From the NCBI GenBank assembly GCA_020796225.1, contig CM036758.1, forward strand, positions 70,406,366 through 70,470,365: a stretch of 64,000 bases of DNA, written 5' to 3'. The translations under genes were made by a program, and so were the position numbers. Shown in pieces: positions 53,990 through 64,000 of the stretch (its first letter is position 1; each line of letters opens with the position of its first letter). Under the pieces are notes generated by a model. It was not told the origin of the DNA and did not search any database. It worked only from the letters and a program-made list of their open reading frames with translations. Source of the DNA: Arion vulgaris. Its lineage: Eukaryota; Mollusca; Gastropoda; Stylommatophora; Arionidae.

Positions 53990-55190
53990 GAAAAACCTTA
54001 AAGCCATCATTGATGACAACTGCAATGAAGATGACGTTGTGACTTACCTGAATGGATCGGTTGTTCACCACGAAAAGTCCGCATGTGCCTTCTCATGTCG
54101 CACAATGGTCAAAGAAGCCAATGGTGCATTTAGTATGACAACAAGCAGCATGATAATGGAGGTACTGGCGGTGACTAATGCACTAGCTGGCTGGAGTCAC
54201 ATAACTACACTCTTCTTCTTCTTCTTCTTTGCGATCGCTATCTTTTGATGATTATACCGTTAGACGCGTTCTTATGATGAAGTCGACTGTTGTCTGGAGC
54301 TCATCTCCAGTGCCATGTAGTTTTGAATGTAGTGTTGTGTTGTAGGGCCAGCATTCCTTTCTTGGGAGGACATACAGGGGCAGTCTTGCAGGACATGTTC
54401 TGTGGTTTGTTCAGCGGAGCCACAGGGGCACAGAGGGTTGGGGACAATCGCAGCCTGTGGAGGTGTTTGTTCAGTCTGTTATGACCTATCCTGAGTCGGA
54501 AGATGATAGTCTGTCCTTGTCGGTCAAGTGTGTGGTAGTCATCATTGGATGGTGTAGGTTCTTTTCTAATGTCCATGATAGCTCTTTTTTCAAAGTATGT
54601 GATTTCATTATCTATTTGTTCACATTCTGCTCCCTTTTTAGTAAGTTTGTCTGCCTTCTCGTTACCTGGCACTCCGCAGTGTGATGGTACCCACTGAAGT
54701 ACACTCATGCGTTCATTCTGAGTGATTCATTGAGTATGATCCAAAAGGTGGAGGCTGGTTCTGTGCGCAAGAAATGGACTGAATCACTACAAGCGTCAAC
54801 AATTTGCAGAATCACACTTATCTTCGTTTCGGGGCACATGTGTGTTGTTGACAATGAGAGAGCAGACAGGCTGGCTGGCTCTGTCATCATATCAGGTGGT
54901 CAACCAATGGATAGAGCTGATATTTTGAACGCCCTCATAGAGTGTGGCCGCGAAGAAGATTTTCATTTAAACCAAACCACGTCAATTACTAGATTGCAAG
55001 AACTTGGACTGAAGATTGAGTGAATAGAAAAGCACAAAATGCGTATGAGTAGACGCAGCAATCAACATCGAACTGGTACGGTTGATCTCTGTGCGCTGTT
55101 GGAGATATTGCGAAGAAGCACCCATGGACATGTCCGAAGTGCAATGAATATATTCCAAACTAAAACTACTTCTTTCTTCTTTTCTCAAAT
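53990..55190 (+). mobile_element. RNase H domain of a LINE, interrupted
   Basis: First part: DVVTYLNGSVVHHEKSACAF, then EVLAVTNALAG. Second part after the insertion: AFILSDSLSMIQKVEAGSVR-type frame, LIFVSGHMCVVDNERADRLA and MDRADILNALIECGREED. TxGS, E, SDS and NERADRLA are the RNase H landmarks. Confidence 0.8.
54213..54699 (-). mobile_element. Second RNase H LINE nested in the first, opposite strand
   Basis: Encodes VLQWVPSHCGVPGNEKADKL, FRLRIGHNRLNKHLHRLRL and CAPVAPLNKPQNM, ending in a GAA-repeat tail at its 3' end (54,213-54,230). Target-site duplication TACACTC at 54,206-54,212 and 54,700-54,706. Confidence 0.83.
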
Positions 55191-55199
55191 CCTGTTTTG

Positions 55200-56205
55200 C
55201 CTCACATCGTCAGAATAAGAAAAGATTTATAGAACGGGCTTTTATGTGCGCCTCATAAGCAGTGTTTTTCGTTGTCTCTGTTATTTCTGAGGTCCACTAA
55301 AACTGAAACTAAATATGCAAAATCATACATTATTATCAGAAATAGTAATAAATTATACTTGAAAATGATTATAAATTATGAATATAAATAACTATAAATT
55401 ATGACTGCAATAAAATATATAAATTATAACCGAAAACAAATATAAATTGTAACTGAAATAATCATAAATCATGATTGGGGGAAAAAGATGACAGAATTAT
55501 GACAGAATCTGAACAGAATTTGTGAATGAACAAATATTATGTAAAACTGGCACTTGACAATTCATTCATGCTTTAACGAACGTATCTGTAGTATTTACAA
55601 TTTCTTTTCTCTTGAGATATCCGCCGTATTTTGTAACATAACACATCAAATGAGGCTAATTCTATTTTACGTCACTTGTTCTGTTTTTTACAAATATTTT
55701 ATATTTGTTTGTTTTATGTTTGTATGTTTTTTCGTGCAGAACATTCCGAATTGTTCTTTCAATGCACATATCCAAATTAGAGGGAGGAAAGTGGGATTTA
55801 TAAATGTCAATATGTCCACACGCATTTTGTACTGTAGATTATATTTCGTGCGATAATACATATAATTAGCATATTTGGGTTAGCAGAGATTTCAGAACTG
55901 ACAAATCTGTTAAGAACCATATGTCATTAATTGCTCACGCACGCCATATTGTTTACAGTGACCTTACAAATTAGGGTATGACGAAAGAACGTGAACAAGT
56001 TTATAGTAAACATTGAGCAACAAATGATATTTATATTTATCCAAACCAGTTTTAAAAAACAGAGATATTAATGTAAATGTCGCGGGTCAGAAAAGTAGTA
56101 AAGTTATATAACTGGCGAGGGATGTTATGTTACGCTATTCGATCGACGTCATAGCACATTGGACATCCTCCGCTGTAGCAGTCATCCCAAATTCCATTTA
56201 CTCAC
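55200..56205. other. Nothing recognised apart from a degenerate array
   Basis: AT-rich. A 100-residue open frame at 55,554-55,856 is hydrophobic and matches no family; it looks like chance. Confidence 0.4.
55310..55480. repeat. Degenerate ~24-bp AT-rich array
   Basis: Seven or so poorly conserved units around ATAAATTATGA and AACTGAAATAA. Confidence 0.6.
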
Positions 56206-56211
56206 CTTACC

Positions 56212-56503
56212 AAGTTGATTAGTATATCTTCTCTCTCTACCAAGAAGACGACACTGTCTGGCATGTCCAAACTTGTACCCATGAGAAGTTGATTAGTATA
56301 TCTTCTCTCTCTACCAAGAAGACGACACTGTCTGGCATGTCCAAACTTGTACCCATGAGAAGTTGATTAGTATATCTTCTCTCTCTACCAAGAAGACGAC
56401 ACTGTCTGGCATGTCCAAACTTGTACCCATGAGAAGTTGATTAGTATATCTTCTCTCTCTACCAAGAAGACGACACTGTCTGGCATGTCCAAACCTAACT
56501 CTA
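56212..56503. repeat. 74-bp minisatellite, 4 copies
   Basis: Near-identical units with GTTGATTAGTATATCTTCTC, CAAGAAGACGACACTGTCTG and GCATGTCCAAACTTGTACCC. It ends directly at a SINE head (56,518). Confidence 0.9.
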
Positions 56504-56517
56504 AACTCCTTAGGTCG

Positions 56518-56780
56518 TTTATGTGGCATAGAGGTTAGGTACTAGTCTCTCGTGCCAAAGGTACCAGGTTCGCTCCCTCGTGGAGCCATGTGGATATTCT
56601 CTATCAGAGATACCTAATCTCAGTGTATGTGAGATCGAGTACCTAGTCCTTTCGGAGATGGACGATAAAACGTAGGTCCCGTGTTCAATTTGAGCACGTA
56701 AAAGAACCATTGACAGTTCAAAATCGAGAAGAGCAGATTGGAAAGCCGGGCAAAATTTATTAGAAAAGATTAAAATAAAA
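56518..56780 (+). mobile_element. SINE (GTGGCATAGAGGTTAGG head)
   Basis: Head ATGTGGCATAGAGGTTAGGT, B-box-like CAGGTTCGCTCC, body GGAGATGGACGATAAAACG and TTGAGCACGTAAAAGAACC, ending in A-rich sequence. Confidence 0.72.
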
Positions 56781-56939
56781 TTCCTACAAAAATGTCTTCA
56801 CCATCTTCAAAATTACATAGGTACCTCTCCGGTGCTACGGAGTTCGTGCACTTCAGTTGAGATCTTCCTGTGTGAGAAAGAAATCTGAGCACACATGGTT
56901 ACTCACCGAAGTACAATGACGATGGCCCTATCAACCAAT

Positions 56940-57160
56940 CAATCAAATCTAATTCTCCAATCTGTCCAGTGTCTGAGACTCGCCCCCATCACAAACATGA
57001 GCGCGCACTGCATTACTAGTATTGGCTCTGTCCATACTTCTACCAGCTTGAGTCGGGGCATTGTTTGCCAGAAAGTCAGCAAGTTCGTTTGCCTCGGATC
57101 GGGGAGTATTGTAGATTTGGACTGGTCTAGATTTTTTGCAAGGCATGTTGAATATGTCTC
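56940..57160 (-). mobile_element. RNase H LINE fragment
   Basis: Encodes SEANELADFLANNAPTQAGR then SMDRANTSNAVRAHV; same family as 54,840-54,950. Confidence 0.65.
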
Positions 57161-57436
57161 AGCTTATTTGTAAATATAGATAGGTTTAACATATCCTTTA
57201 CAATAATCTTCAAAGGATTGATCCTAGAAGTCTGCGCACGGAATTTGTGGACAGCATTCGGATGTCACATCTCAAGAAAATATCTTTGCTGTACTGGCTG
57301 GATCTTCTATGCCCTCCATTACCGTTCTCTCCAAACCACTGCGACTCTCAACGTGGCACAAATATTTCATCTTCCGGGACATGACGTTATTTATTAGAAT
57401 GATCCTCGACGTGCAGGTCTTGTAAGATATCTTTGT

Positions 57437-57464
57437 TTATATATATATATATATATATATATTA
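57437..57464. repeat. (AT)n microsatellite
   Basis: A pure AT run at the 3' end of the large LINE that follows. Confidence 0.85.
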
Positions 57465-57469
57465 TCATC

Positions 57470-60400
57470 ATCATTAATCCTCTCCGCTCCTCGTGGAGCA
57501 TAGGGCCTCAACAGTTGTTCGCCACTCTTCTCGGTCTCTGGCTGTTCTTTTATGTTCTCCCAGGTCAATTGAGACTCTTCAGCTCCTCAGTAAGACCTCG
57601 TCTCCCAAGTCTGCTTAGGCGTCCTCTTTTCGTTTTCCTGCAGGTTCCATGAGCACCTGTCTAGTGACACTCGACTGTGTCTTCCGCAAGGTTTGGCCTA
57701 TCCATCGCCATCTTCTCCTCTTGACCTGTGTCATCATAGGTTCCTGCCCTGTTCTTATACACAGATCCGTGTTTGTAACTCTATCATACCATCTCAATCT
57801 GAGAATCCGCTCAAACATCCGTTGACAAAGGTCTGGATCTTATTTGTATTGCCTAGTGACTCTGAAGTTTCAGCCATACAGCAACACGACTTCACATTTG
57901 AGCTGAAAATCCTGAGCTTTGTTTTCGTGGAGATGGCAGCGACTTCCACACCATGTGCAGGATCGCAAAGGCCTGTCTGGCCTTCCTAATCCTAGCATTA
58001 ATGTCCTCATCTGTACCTCCTGATCTGCCGATCTTACTTCCAAGGTAGACAAATTCATCCACATCTTCTATGTCCCTTCCCTCAATCCGTATTGGATCTT
58101 GCTGTATGTTGTTGCTAAGCATTACTTTAGTCTTCTCTTGACTGATTTTAAGGCCGACTCGTTGTGCCGTTTGTGCCAACATCCACTTTTTCCTGCATGT
58201 CTTGTAGTCATGCAAAGCAAAGCGAGATCGTCCGCAAAATCCAGGTCTTCTAGCTTTGACATAAGTGTCCACTGTATGCCTTTTCCAGACCTGTCGTAGG
58301 CTGTCGTGTGACCCAATCAAGTAGCACCAAGAAAGGAGGGGGACAGCAGGCATCCTGTCTAACACCAGTAGTGACCTGGAACTCCTCTGACAGTCTTCCA
58401 TCATGAATAACCTGGCAGGCAAACCCCTCATACAGCTGCCTGATGATGTCGACAGTCTTCTCAGCACTTAAGTTTCTTAGGATCCCCCACACTGATTTCC
58501 TATCTATGCTGTCAAATGCCTTCTCAAAATCAACAAAGCACACGTAGAGCGGAGCCTGCACTCCATTGTTTGTTCCACTATGATTCTTAGTGGCTATCTG
58601 GTCATTGCAGATCTATCTTTCGGAATCCCGCCTGTTCAATCCTAACCTCTGGTCTATGCGTCTTTCATCCTGTCCAGAATAACCCTGTGAGGACTTTGCT
58701 GGGAATGGAGCAGCATGATCCTCTCCACTTGTCACAGTTTGACAAATTGCCATTCTTTGGCAGTTTCTGAGAGAGTTCTCTTCCAATCTGCTGGTATCTC
58801 CTCCCTGTCCCACCAGTTGAGACAATATGTGGGTTGGTTTACCATCTCTTCTCCTCCCTCCCTCAGAGCTTCCTGCTGGATATTATCAACTCCTGCCACC
58901 TTGCCCTTTCTCAAGTTTTTCAAGCATTGCAGATTTCCTGTTTTGTGATCTCCCTTACGTTTATGTACAGCGGGTCTCCTTGCCCTAAATCTAGTGGGTT
59001 TAGTGGGGAGGTCTATTTAACACTTCCTGGAAATGCTCTTTCCAGCGCCCCAGTTGTTCATCAATTTTAGTCAAAAGTTTTCCAGTCTTATCTCTCACTG
59101 GCCTGCTCTGCTTATTTTTCCTCCCACTCAACAATCTGGTTGTCTCATAGAGAGCCTTGAGGTCACCTTTGCTAGCTGCTGTCTCTGCCTCTTCTGCTAT
59201 CTCATTTATGAATGCTCTTTTGTCGTTTCTCAGCTGTCTTTTTAGCTCTCTAGCCATCTCGTTATATCTAGTTGCTCGCCTGTTTTGCTGTCTTGTTCGT
59301 GACTGGTTTACTTCTTGTTTCACTTCTTCTCTCCTCCACCTCTGCCATGTTTCGTCCGTGATCCAGGGTTTCCTGATTGATGATGGTCTCCCAAGTATTT
59401 CTTCACAGGCTCCAACCATTGCCTGCTTTAAGGTGTTCCACCTACTCTCCACTGTACCTTCCTCTTCTGTTGTCTGTAGTGCCTCGAAACGGTTCTTTAG
59501 AGCAATCTGGAAGACTTCTTTGTGGCTGCGATTGGAGTTTCTTGACATCAAACTTGATTTGTGTACTTTGTTGTTTCTTCTTTGCCGATAGTTTCATTTT
59601 TAATTTTACAGTTGCCAGATGGTGATCAGATCCTATGTCTGCTCCTCTCTTCACTCTAACATCTTGTAGTGATGCTCTCCATCGTTGGCGAATTGCCACA
59701 TGGTCGATCTGGTTTTCCGTTCGATGGTCTGGCGAGATCCATGTTGCCTTATGGCATCTTCGATGCCGGAAAAGTGTACCCCCAATACAAGCTCATTGGA
59801 GGCACAGAAGTCTACAAATATCTCACCATTTTCTTCATCTTTCAGACCATTTACTCCATCTCTTTTTCCTGCCAGTGTTTTCGTTGCCCACCTTGGCATT
59901 CAAATCCCCCATAAGAATCATTATGTCGTGCTTTGGTACTTTGTCCACAGTTGCCTGTAGTTGTGTATAGAAATGGTCTTTTTCCACCTCCTCTGCATCG
60001 TTCGTCGGTGTATAACACATAGTATGAGGTCTTCTGGAACTTAGATACGAACCCTGCACTAATAATGCGGTCCGACACTGGTTCCCATTCCATCAGACTT
60101 TTGCTTGCTTCCTTGGTCAGCATCAAGCCCACCCGGCTTCCCGAGGATCATCTTCATTTTCTTTGCCCGAATGGAGCAGCGTTTCTCCCGTCTGAAGTCT
60201 TGTTTCCCAAAAGCATTCCACCTTGTTTCACATTCCAGCAACGAAGCTTGTACCGATGCATCTCCTTCACCACTTGTGCACATCTGCCTGTCTCTAGCAG
60301 TGTTCTTACATTCCACATCCCTACAAGGGTGGACTTCTTCTGTGTAATCAACCTGGGTGCTTCTATCTTTGTTGTCTGGCCGAAAAGGGTCGTCAGCACA

Positions 60401-60700
60401 TCAGCTTCCTTGAGGGTTTGGCTGCTGCGCGTCATCTGTCTCCTGCATGGAGCCCTAGTCCTTCCGAGACTCGAGTTAGTTTTGAACAATTTGTTTTTGG
60501 TTTCTGTAACTACTGTTTTTTTTTAAATGGATGGGTAGTTAGCCCATCGCACAACTCCCAACCTGGAGGACCAGGAGACCACATTTAGTCTGCCCTCTCT
60601 CCTTCGACCTTCCCGGCTTGGGTAACCCTGCCAGCATAGCTCTCGGGTCCCTGAGTGTCAAGCCCCCACCACCACTACAAGTAATGGCCTCATGGAGGGT
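57470..60700 (-). mobile_element. Nearly full-length endonuclease-RT LINE (RTE-like), decayed
   Basis: Minus strand, 5' to 3': 5' UTR (60,540-60,690), GMWNVRTLLETGRCAQVVKE (endonuclease start), IMILMGDLNAKVGNENTG, FCASNELVLG, VKRGADIGSDHHLATVKLK (endonuclease end), RKPWITDETWQRWRREEV, NDKRAFINEIAEEAETAASK, LRKGKVAGVDNIQQEAL (RT start), YVCFVDFEKAFDSIDRKSVW, GVRQDACCPPPF, LEDLDFADDLALL (catalytic), EFVYLGSKIGRSGGTDEDIN and RRRWRWIGQTLRK. Frameshifts split it into about ten pieces. Confidence 0.85.
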
Positions 60701-60734
60701 ATATATATCAGTAGCGTAAATAATTACTAAGACT

Positions 60735-60840
60735 TTCTTCTTCTTCTTCATCCTTCAACTCCCAACGGAGCACAGGTCTTCAACAAACTTCTTCCAGCTC
60801 TTCCTCTCTCCTGTCATCCCTTCCAATTATTTTCGTGTTT
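60735..60840 (-). mobile_element. LINE 3' end fragment
   Basis: The minus strand encodes the end EELEEVCRRPVLRWEL-like; matches 7,150-7,220 reversed. Confidence 0.55.
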
Positions 60841-61119
60841 CGCACCGGACTTCACAGTCACCAACGAAGCTGCAAAGTATCTACCCAGCTGCACAGCTCA
60901 GTGGTCCTTCGGAACGACAACTATATGTTGAAGATTACAAAATGTCTTATCTAACTATATTTGATTAGTATATCTACATTTATTGTCGATATTTGTTTCG
61001 TTAATCAGCTCTGTTATCGATACAAGCGTAACTCGTAAAACTGTACCAAAAAGAATATACAAAAACATGAAGTAATGCAGAAGTAAGTTTTATAAAGTAC
61101 AAAACAAGGTAAAGCGACT

Positions 61120-61790
61120 TCTTCTTTCTTCTTTGCCTTCACACTGCTACCGGGTTGTTGCCCAGTGTCGTGGTTTTCTGTTTTGTCTTGCGCTGTTCTG
61201 GTGGCTTGTGTGATTGTTATCTTTGATCTTTCACGGGATTCTGTTACGCCATCTAACCATCTTTTCCGTGGTCTTCCTCTTGCCTTCTTTCCCGATGTTC
61301 TGTTGTAGAAGACTCTGTACACTGAGGAGTTTGAATGCATTCTTATTAAGTGGCCAAACCACTTCATTCTTTGTTTATCTATGTAATTCAAGCACGGTTT
61401 TGTGCCAACTTTCTTTCTTATGCTGATGTTGGTGATTCTGTCTTTTCTTGTGTTGTTGGTAACTTTTCGAAGGCAACGCATTTCACATGTAGTTATTTTT
61501 TGTGAGTGCGCTTTGCTCAATGTCCATGTTTGGCTCTGGTAACACAAAGTAGGTATAAAAATGCTGTTGTAAAGCGACTGTTCGACCAAAATACCCTTTA
61601 CCAAGCAAAGAATAGAGGAAGTATACTTTCCTACATAGCTTTCGTATTGTGGCCATTTTATTCTCGTATATCTGCTTGATAAATGTGTTTGGTCGAAACG
61701 TCGACGCCATGTCAGCAGGCGGAACAGACGTCGGAGCATGTCCTGCCCTCTCCTGGGTAAGCTGAGAAGCAACATGTGGTCACACCCAAC
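61120..61790 (-). mobile_element. LINE C-terminal region joined to Penelope-like terminal repeats
   Basis: Encodes IFIPTLCYQSQTWTLSKAHS, EMRCLRKVTNNTRKDRITNI, NYIDKQRMKWFGHLIRMHS and KARGRPRKRWLDGVTES. Beside it, 61,570-61,720 holds GACCAAAATACCCTTTACCA and GCTTGATAAATGTGTTTGGTCGA-type words in inverted order, resembling the terminal segments of the Penelope-like copies. Confidence 0.72.
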
Positions 61791-61869
61791 CGATCTAACA
61801 ACTAAGCTTTGGGAAAATCTGACAGAGCTGAAGCTGACTGCCCAGGTTGTGGTCCACAGTAAGCTATGC

Positions 61870-62590
61870 GCATGACCAGAGATCGTTGGAGAAGAAGATG
61901 AATCGACGATGTATCTTGGTTTTTTTTAATACTCTGCAAACAAAAGACAAAACTGAAGTAATTACCTTTGAAGGAGATGAAAAGACCACCAATATATCAA
62001 TTGACAAACGCCCATTAAAACAAGTCAAAGACTTTATATATCTAGGGAGCATTTTTTCAGCAAACAGAAGAACAACTAACGAAATCCAACACAGATGCAA
62101 CAAAGCAAATCAAATCATAGGACAAATGGTGCCAATTAAAAAATGCAAACATGTCATCATGAACACAAAAAGAGCAATCAATGTTCAATACATTCTTTCT
62201 CCCCACATTTTGCCATCAGTGCCAAACCTGGACGCTGACATCAAATGTTAGAAGAAAACTAGTCGCGATGGAGATGAAGTGTGTACGCAAAATGCTGGGG
62301 GTAGCAAGAAGAGACCGGTTGAGAAATGAAGACATCATGAACAAATTTGGTACATCAGTATTGAGCTTCATCAAGAAACAACAAATTAAATGGTTTGGCC
62401 ACATAAGCAGATTCCAACAGACAGTGCACCTCAAAGCAATGTTGCTCCGATACAATGGATACAAAGCAAAAGGCCTGCCACGCAAAAGGTGGACCTCAGA
62501 GATAAAAGAGGCGACGAAAGACACTATTTATGAAGCGCACACAAGGGCCCGTTCTAGAATTCTCTTCTTATCCTTACGCTGTGAGGCAAA
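61870..62590 (+). mobile_element. LINE 3' half
   Basis: Encodes QVKDFIYLGSIFSANRRTTN, IQHRCNKANQIIGQM; after a frameshift CHQCQTWTLTSNVRRKLVAM, MLGVARRDRLRNEDIMNKFG, KKQQIKWFGHISRF and GLPRKRWTSEIKEATKD. Same family as 8,463-9,520. Confidence 0.82.
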
Positions 62591-62930
62591 ATGGGATTGT
62601 AGAAAAGAAAAAATAAGTAAATTACATTTCTTCGTGTTTGGTATATCGCCCAATCAACTCAACAATGATCATGAGACGTGTCAAATAGAAATTGGCCAAC
62701 AAATGTCTACGTTTTACTCTGCATTGCTATGCTTGAGATCTTTTCAAGAGTTTCTGTATGACAAGCTTGGTTCTATTTTCCCCATCAGTTGAAGATAATT
62801 TCTTCTTATGAATTAATTTGTTCATCTATTCAGTAATTTGTGATTAGTCGCTTATTAGGAATTTTATCGAAGTGCATCCTGGCATACTAGTATCTGGCAC
62901 ACAAGTAATTGACAATTGACAACGTTTTCT
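62591..62930. other. DDOST upstream region
   Basis: No clear TATA box close to the DDOST ATG; the promoter is not recognisable by eye. Confidence 0.4.
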
Positions 62931-62933
62931 AAA

Positions 62934-63069
62934 ATGGCGATCAAGGTAGCCGGTTTCCTTGCTTTGTTAGCGATATGTTCAGCCTCAGTTCCAGGAAAGA
63001 GGACGTTGGTTTTAGTAGACAACTGGTCTGTTCGAGAAACTCATTCAATATTCTTCAGATCACTTCGAG
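62934..63069 (+). CDS. DDOST: DDOST (OST48), first coding exon; oligosaccharyltransferase 48-kDa subunit
   Basis: The ATG (AAAATGG context) opens a signal peptide MAIKVAGFLALLAICSAS, followed by VPGKRTLVLVDNWSVRETHS and IFFRSLR. The run RTLVLxDNxxVRETHSxFFRSL is the hallmark start of the OST48/Wbp1 luminal domain. OST48 is a single-span ER membrane protein of the oligosaccharyltransferase complex, which transfers the lipid-linked glycan to Asn of nascent proteins. The exon ends in phase 1 at CGAG|GTAATT; the next codon is expected to be Asp. The rest of the gene lies beyond the right edge. An upstream in-frame TTG is not used because the ATG fits the signal peptide and Kozak context. Confidence 0.88.
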
Positions 63070-63815
63070 GTAATTTGGATATTTACATATATTATCTTTT
63101 GATTCAACAATTCATAATAGTTGCTTGCTGCAAGTTGAGTGTGTCCAGTTGAGTGTTGACACGTCACTGGTGAAATGTCTGAAGTAAAAGTAAAAGACTA
63201 TCTAGTCTAGAGTCGAGTAACATCTCTGTCTTTATTAATAATCTATAGGACGGGATATTAATGGTTGAGTGGTAGTGTTAGAACACTCAGTGTTCTGCTC
63301 AGTTACATTACAATTTGCACTTGACTACCTACACTACTGCTGCTCGTAAATCCAAGACAAATATGTTTCATTAGTTTCAAGTGAACAGTGTTACTCACTG
63401 TTACTGTTTGTTTTTCTACGGCTATCAATAGTATTAGTATCATCCATGAATAGTATTTTGATAGTATTGTTGCAGTGAGTGTGCAGCTGCTAAGTGCATA
63501 ATATATAATATCGTTTTTTCTATTTAAAGTAAATTTGTAATATCACTTATTTAGCTTGTTAAACTGAATGATCACTGGATGTTTATTATAGAATTATAAT
63601 TATATCATACTTGTAACTTACTTGTAAGTAAATGATACTTGCACCCATAGTTTAAGTTTAGTTTAAGATATGTGTTGAAGTTAGTTGACGCCTCTTTAAC
63701 TATTTAAGTAACTACTGAGATCTCAACAACTGGTGAAGAAAACAAATATGCTTATTAAAACAAAATAGTATAGTATAAGTATTATGTATAAGTAAGCAAG
63801 TACTAACTTACTAAG
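63070..63815 (+). other. DDOST intron 1
   Basis: AT-rich; no second exon found before the window ends. Confidence 0.6.
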
Positions 63816-63817
63816 AG

Positions 63818-63861
63818 AAGGGCATCCATCTAAGACTGATTTATCTTAGATGGATACCCTT
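63818..63861. repeat. Perfect-looking hairpin, 18-bp stem, 8-nt loop
   Basis: Arms AAGGGCATCCATCTAAGA and TCTTAGATGGATACCCTT pair with one mismatch around loop CTGATTTA. Confidence 0.8.
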
Positions 63862-63874
63862 AAAAATTTGCAGT

Positions 63875-64000
63875 AGTTACACCATAGGAGACAGTCAATA
63901 AAATATTAATATGAAGGCTAGACATGGACACATCATTTATTAAGGGGTTCTATTTCCAAGTGGCTAAAACGCTTGCCTGTCATTTTGAAAGTTTTGGGTT
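63875..64000 (+). mobile_element. SINE, second copy of 5,950-6,080, cut by window edge
   Basis: CACCATAGGAGACAGTCAAT, AAGGCTAGACATGGACACAT and AAAACGCTTGCCTGTC match 5,960-6,075 almost base for base. Confidence 0.8.

Noticed and set aside
55554..55856. 100-codon plus-strand frame rich in Phe and Cys
   Set aside because: AT-rich DNA with no similarity, no splice context and no counterpart; likely chance.

Overview
This is animal nuclear DNA: small exons with GT..AG introns, AT-rich sequence, tRNA-derived SINEs, several families of non-LTR retrotransposons (LINEs), Penelope-like elements, DNA transposon relics and very many minisatellites. No bacterial operon, rRNA, convincing tRNA or CRISPR array was seen. 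Conserved proteins here (a CUB-domain secreted protein and the start of OST48/DDOST) and the transposon mix fit an invertebrate, perhaps a lophotrochozoan. The sequence alone does not name the species.

The main gene content is on the minus strand: a secreted protein with a signal peptide, a short acidic linker, two CUB domains each split over two exons, and a 70-residue C-terminal tail. It occurs as a tandem duplication. Copy A has exons 1-4 (11,884-11,940; 7,922-8,008; 4,276-4,457; 782-959) and runs off the left edge. Copy B has exons 1-3 (46,878-46,934; 45,787-45,858; 44,254-44,435), then exons 5-7 (31,183-31,418; 23,580-23,754; 17,810-18,022, with stop and poly(A) signal). Its exon 4 is missing: the place where it should lie (about 38.6-39.2 kb) holds a degenerate array made of the 3' edge of exon 4 and its splice donor. 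All intron phases agree (0,0,2,0,2,0), and exon 3 is apparently identical in the two copies, so the duplication is recent.

The introns and flanks are filled with repeats. Almost every exon has its own minisatellite close to one splice site, and several array units carry splice-donor or splice-acceptor motifs. Transposons are nested, many with clear target-site duplications: a LINE sits exactly on the exon 6 splice donor of copy B, a LINE and a 233-bp element lie inside another LINE, an RNase H LINE lies inside an opposite RNase H LINE, and SINEs are present in only one of the two gene copies. An antisense hAT/ZBED-like relic sits in intron 3 of copy B.

From 48.4 to 62.6 kb the window is mainly LINE relics on both strands, including a nearly full-length endonuclease-RT element at 57.5-60.7 kb. 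At the right end, plus strand, the first coding exon of DDOST (62,934-63,069) begins a gene that continues beyond the window.
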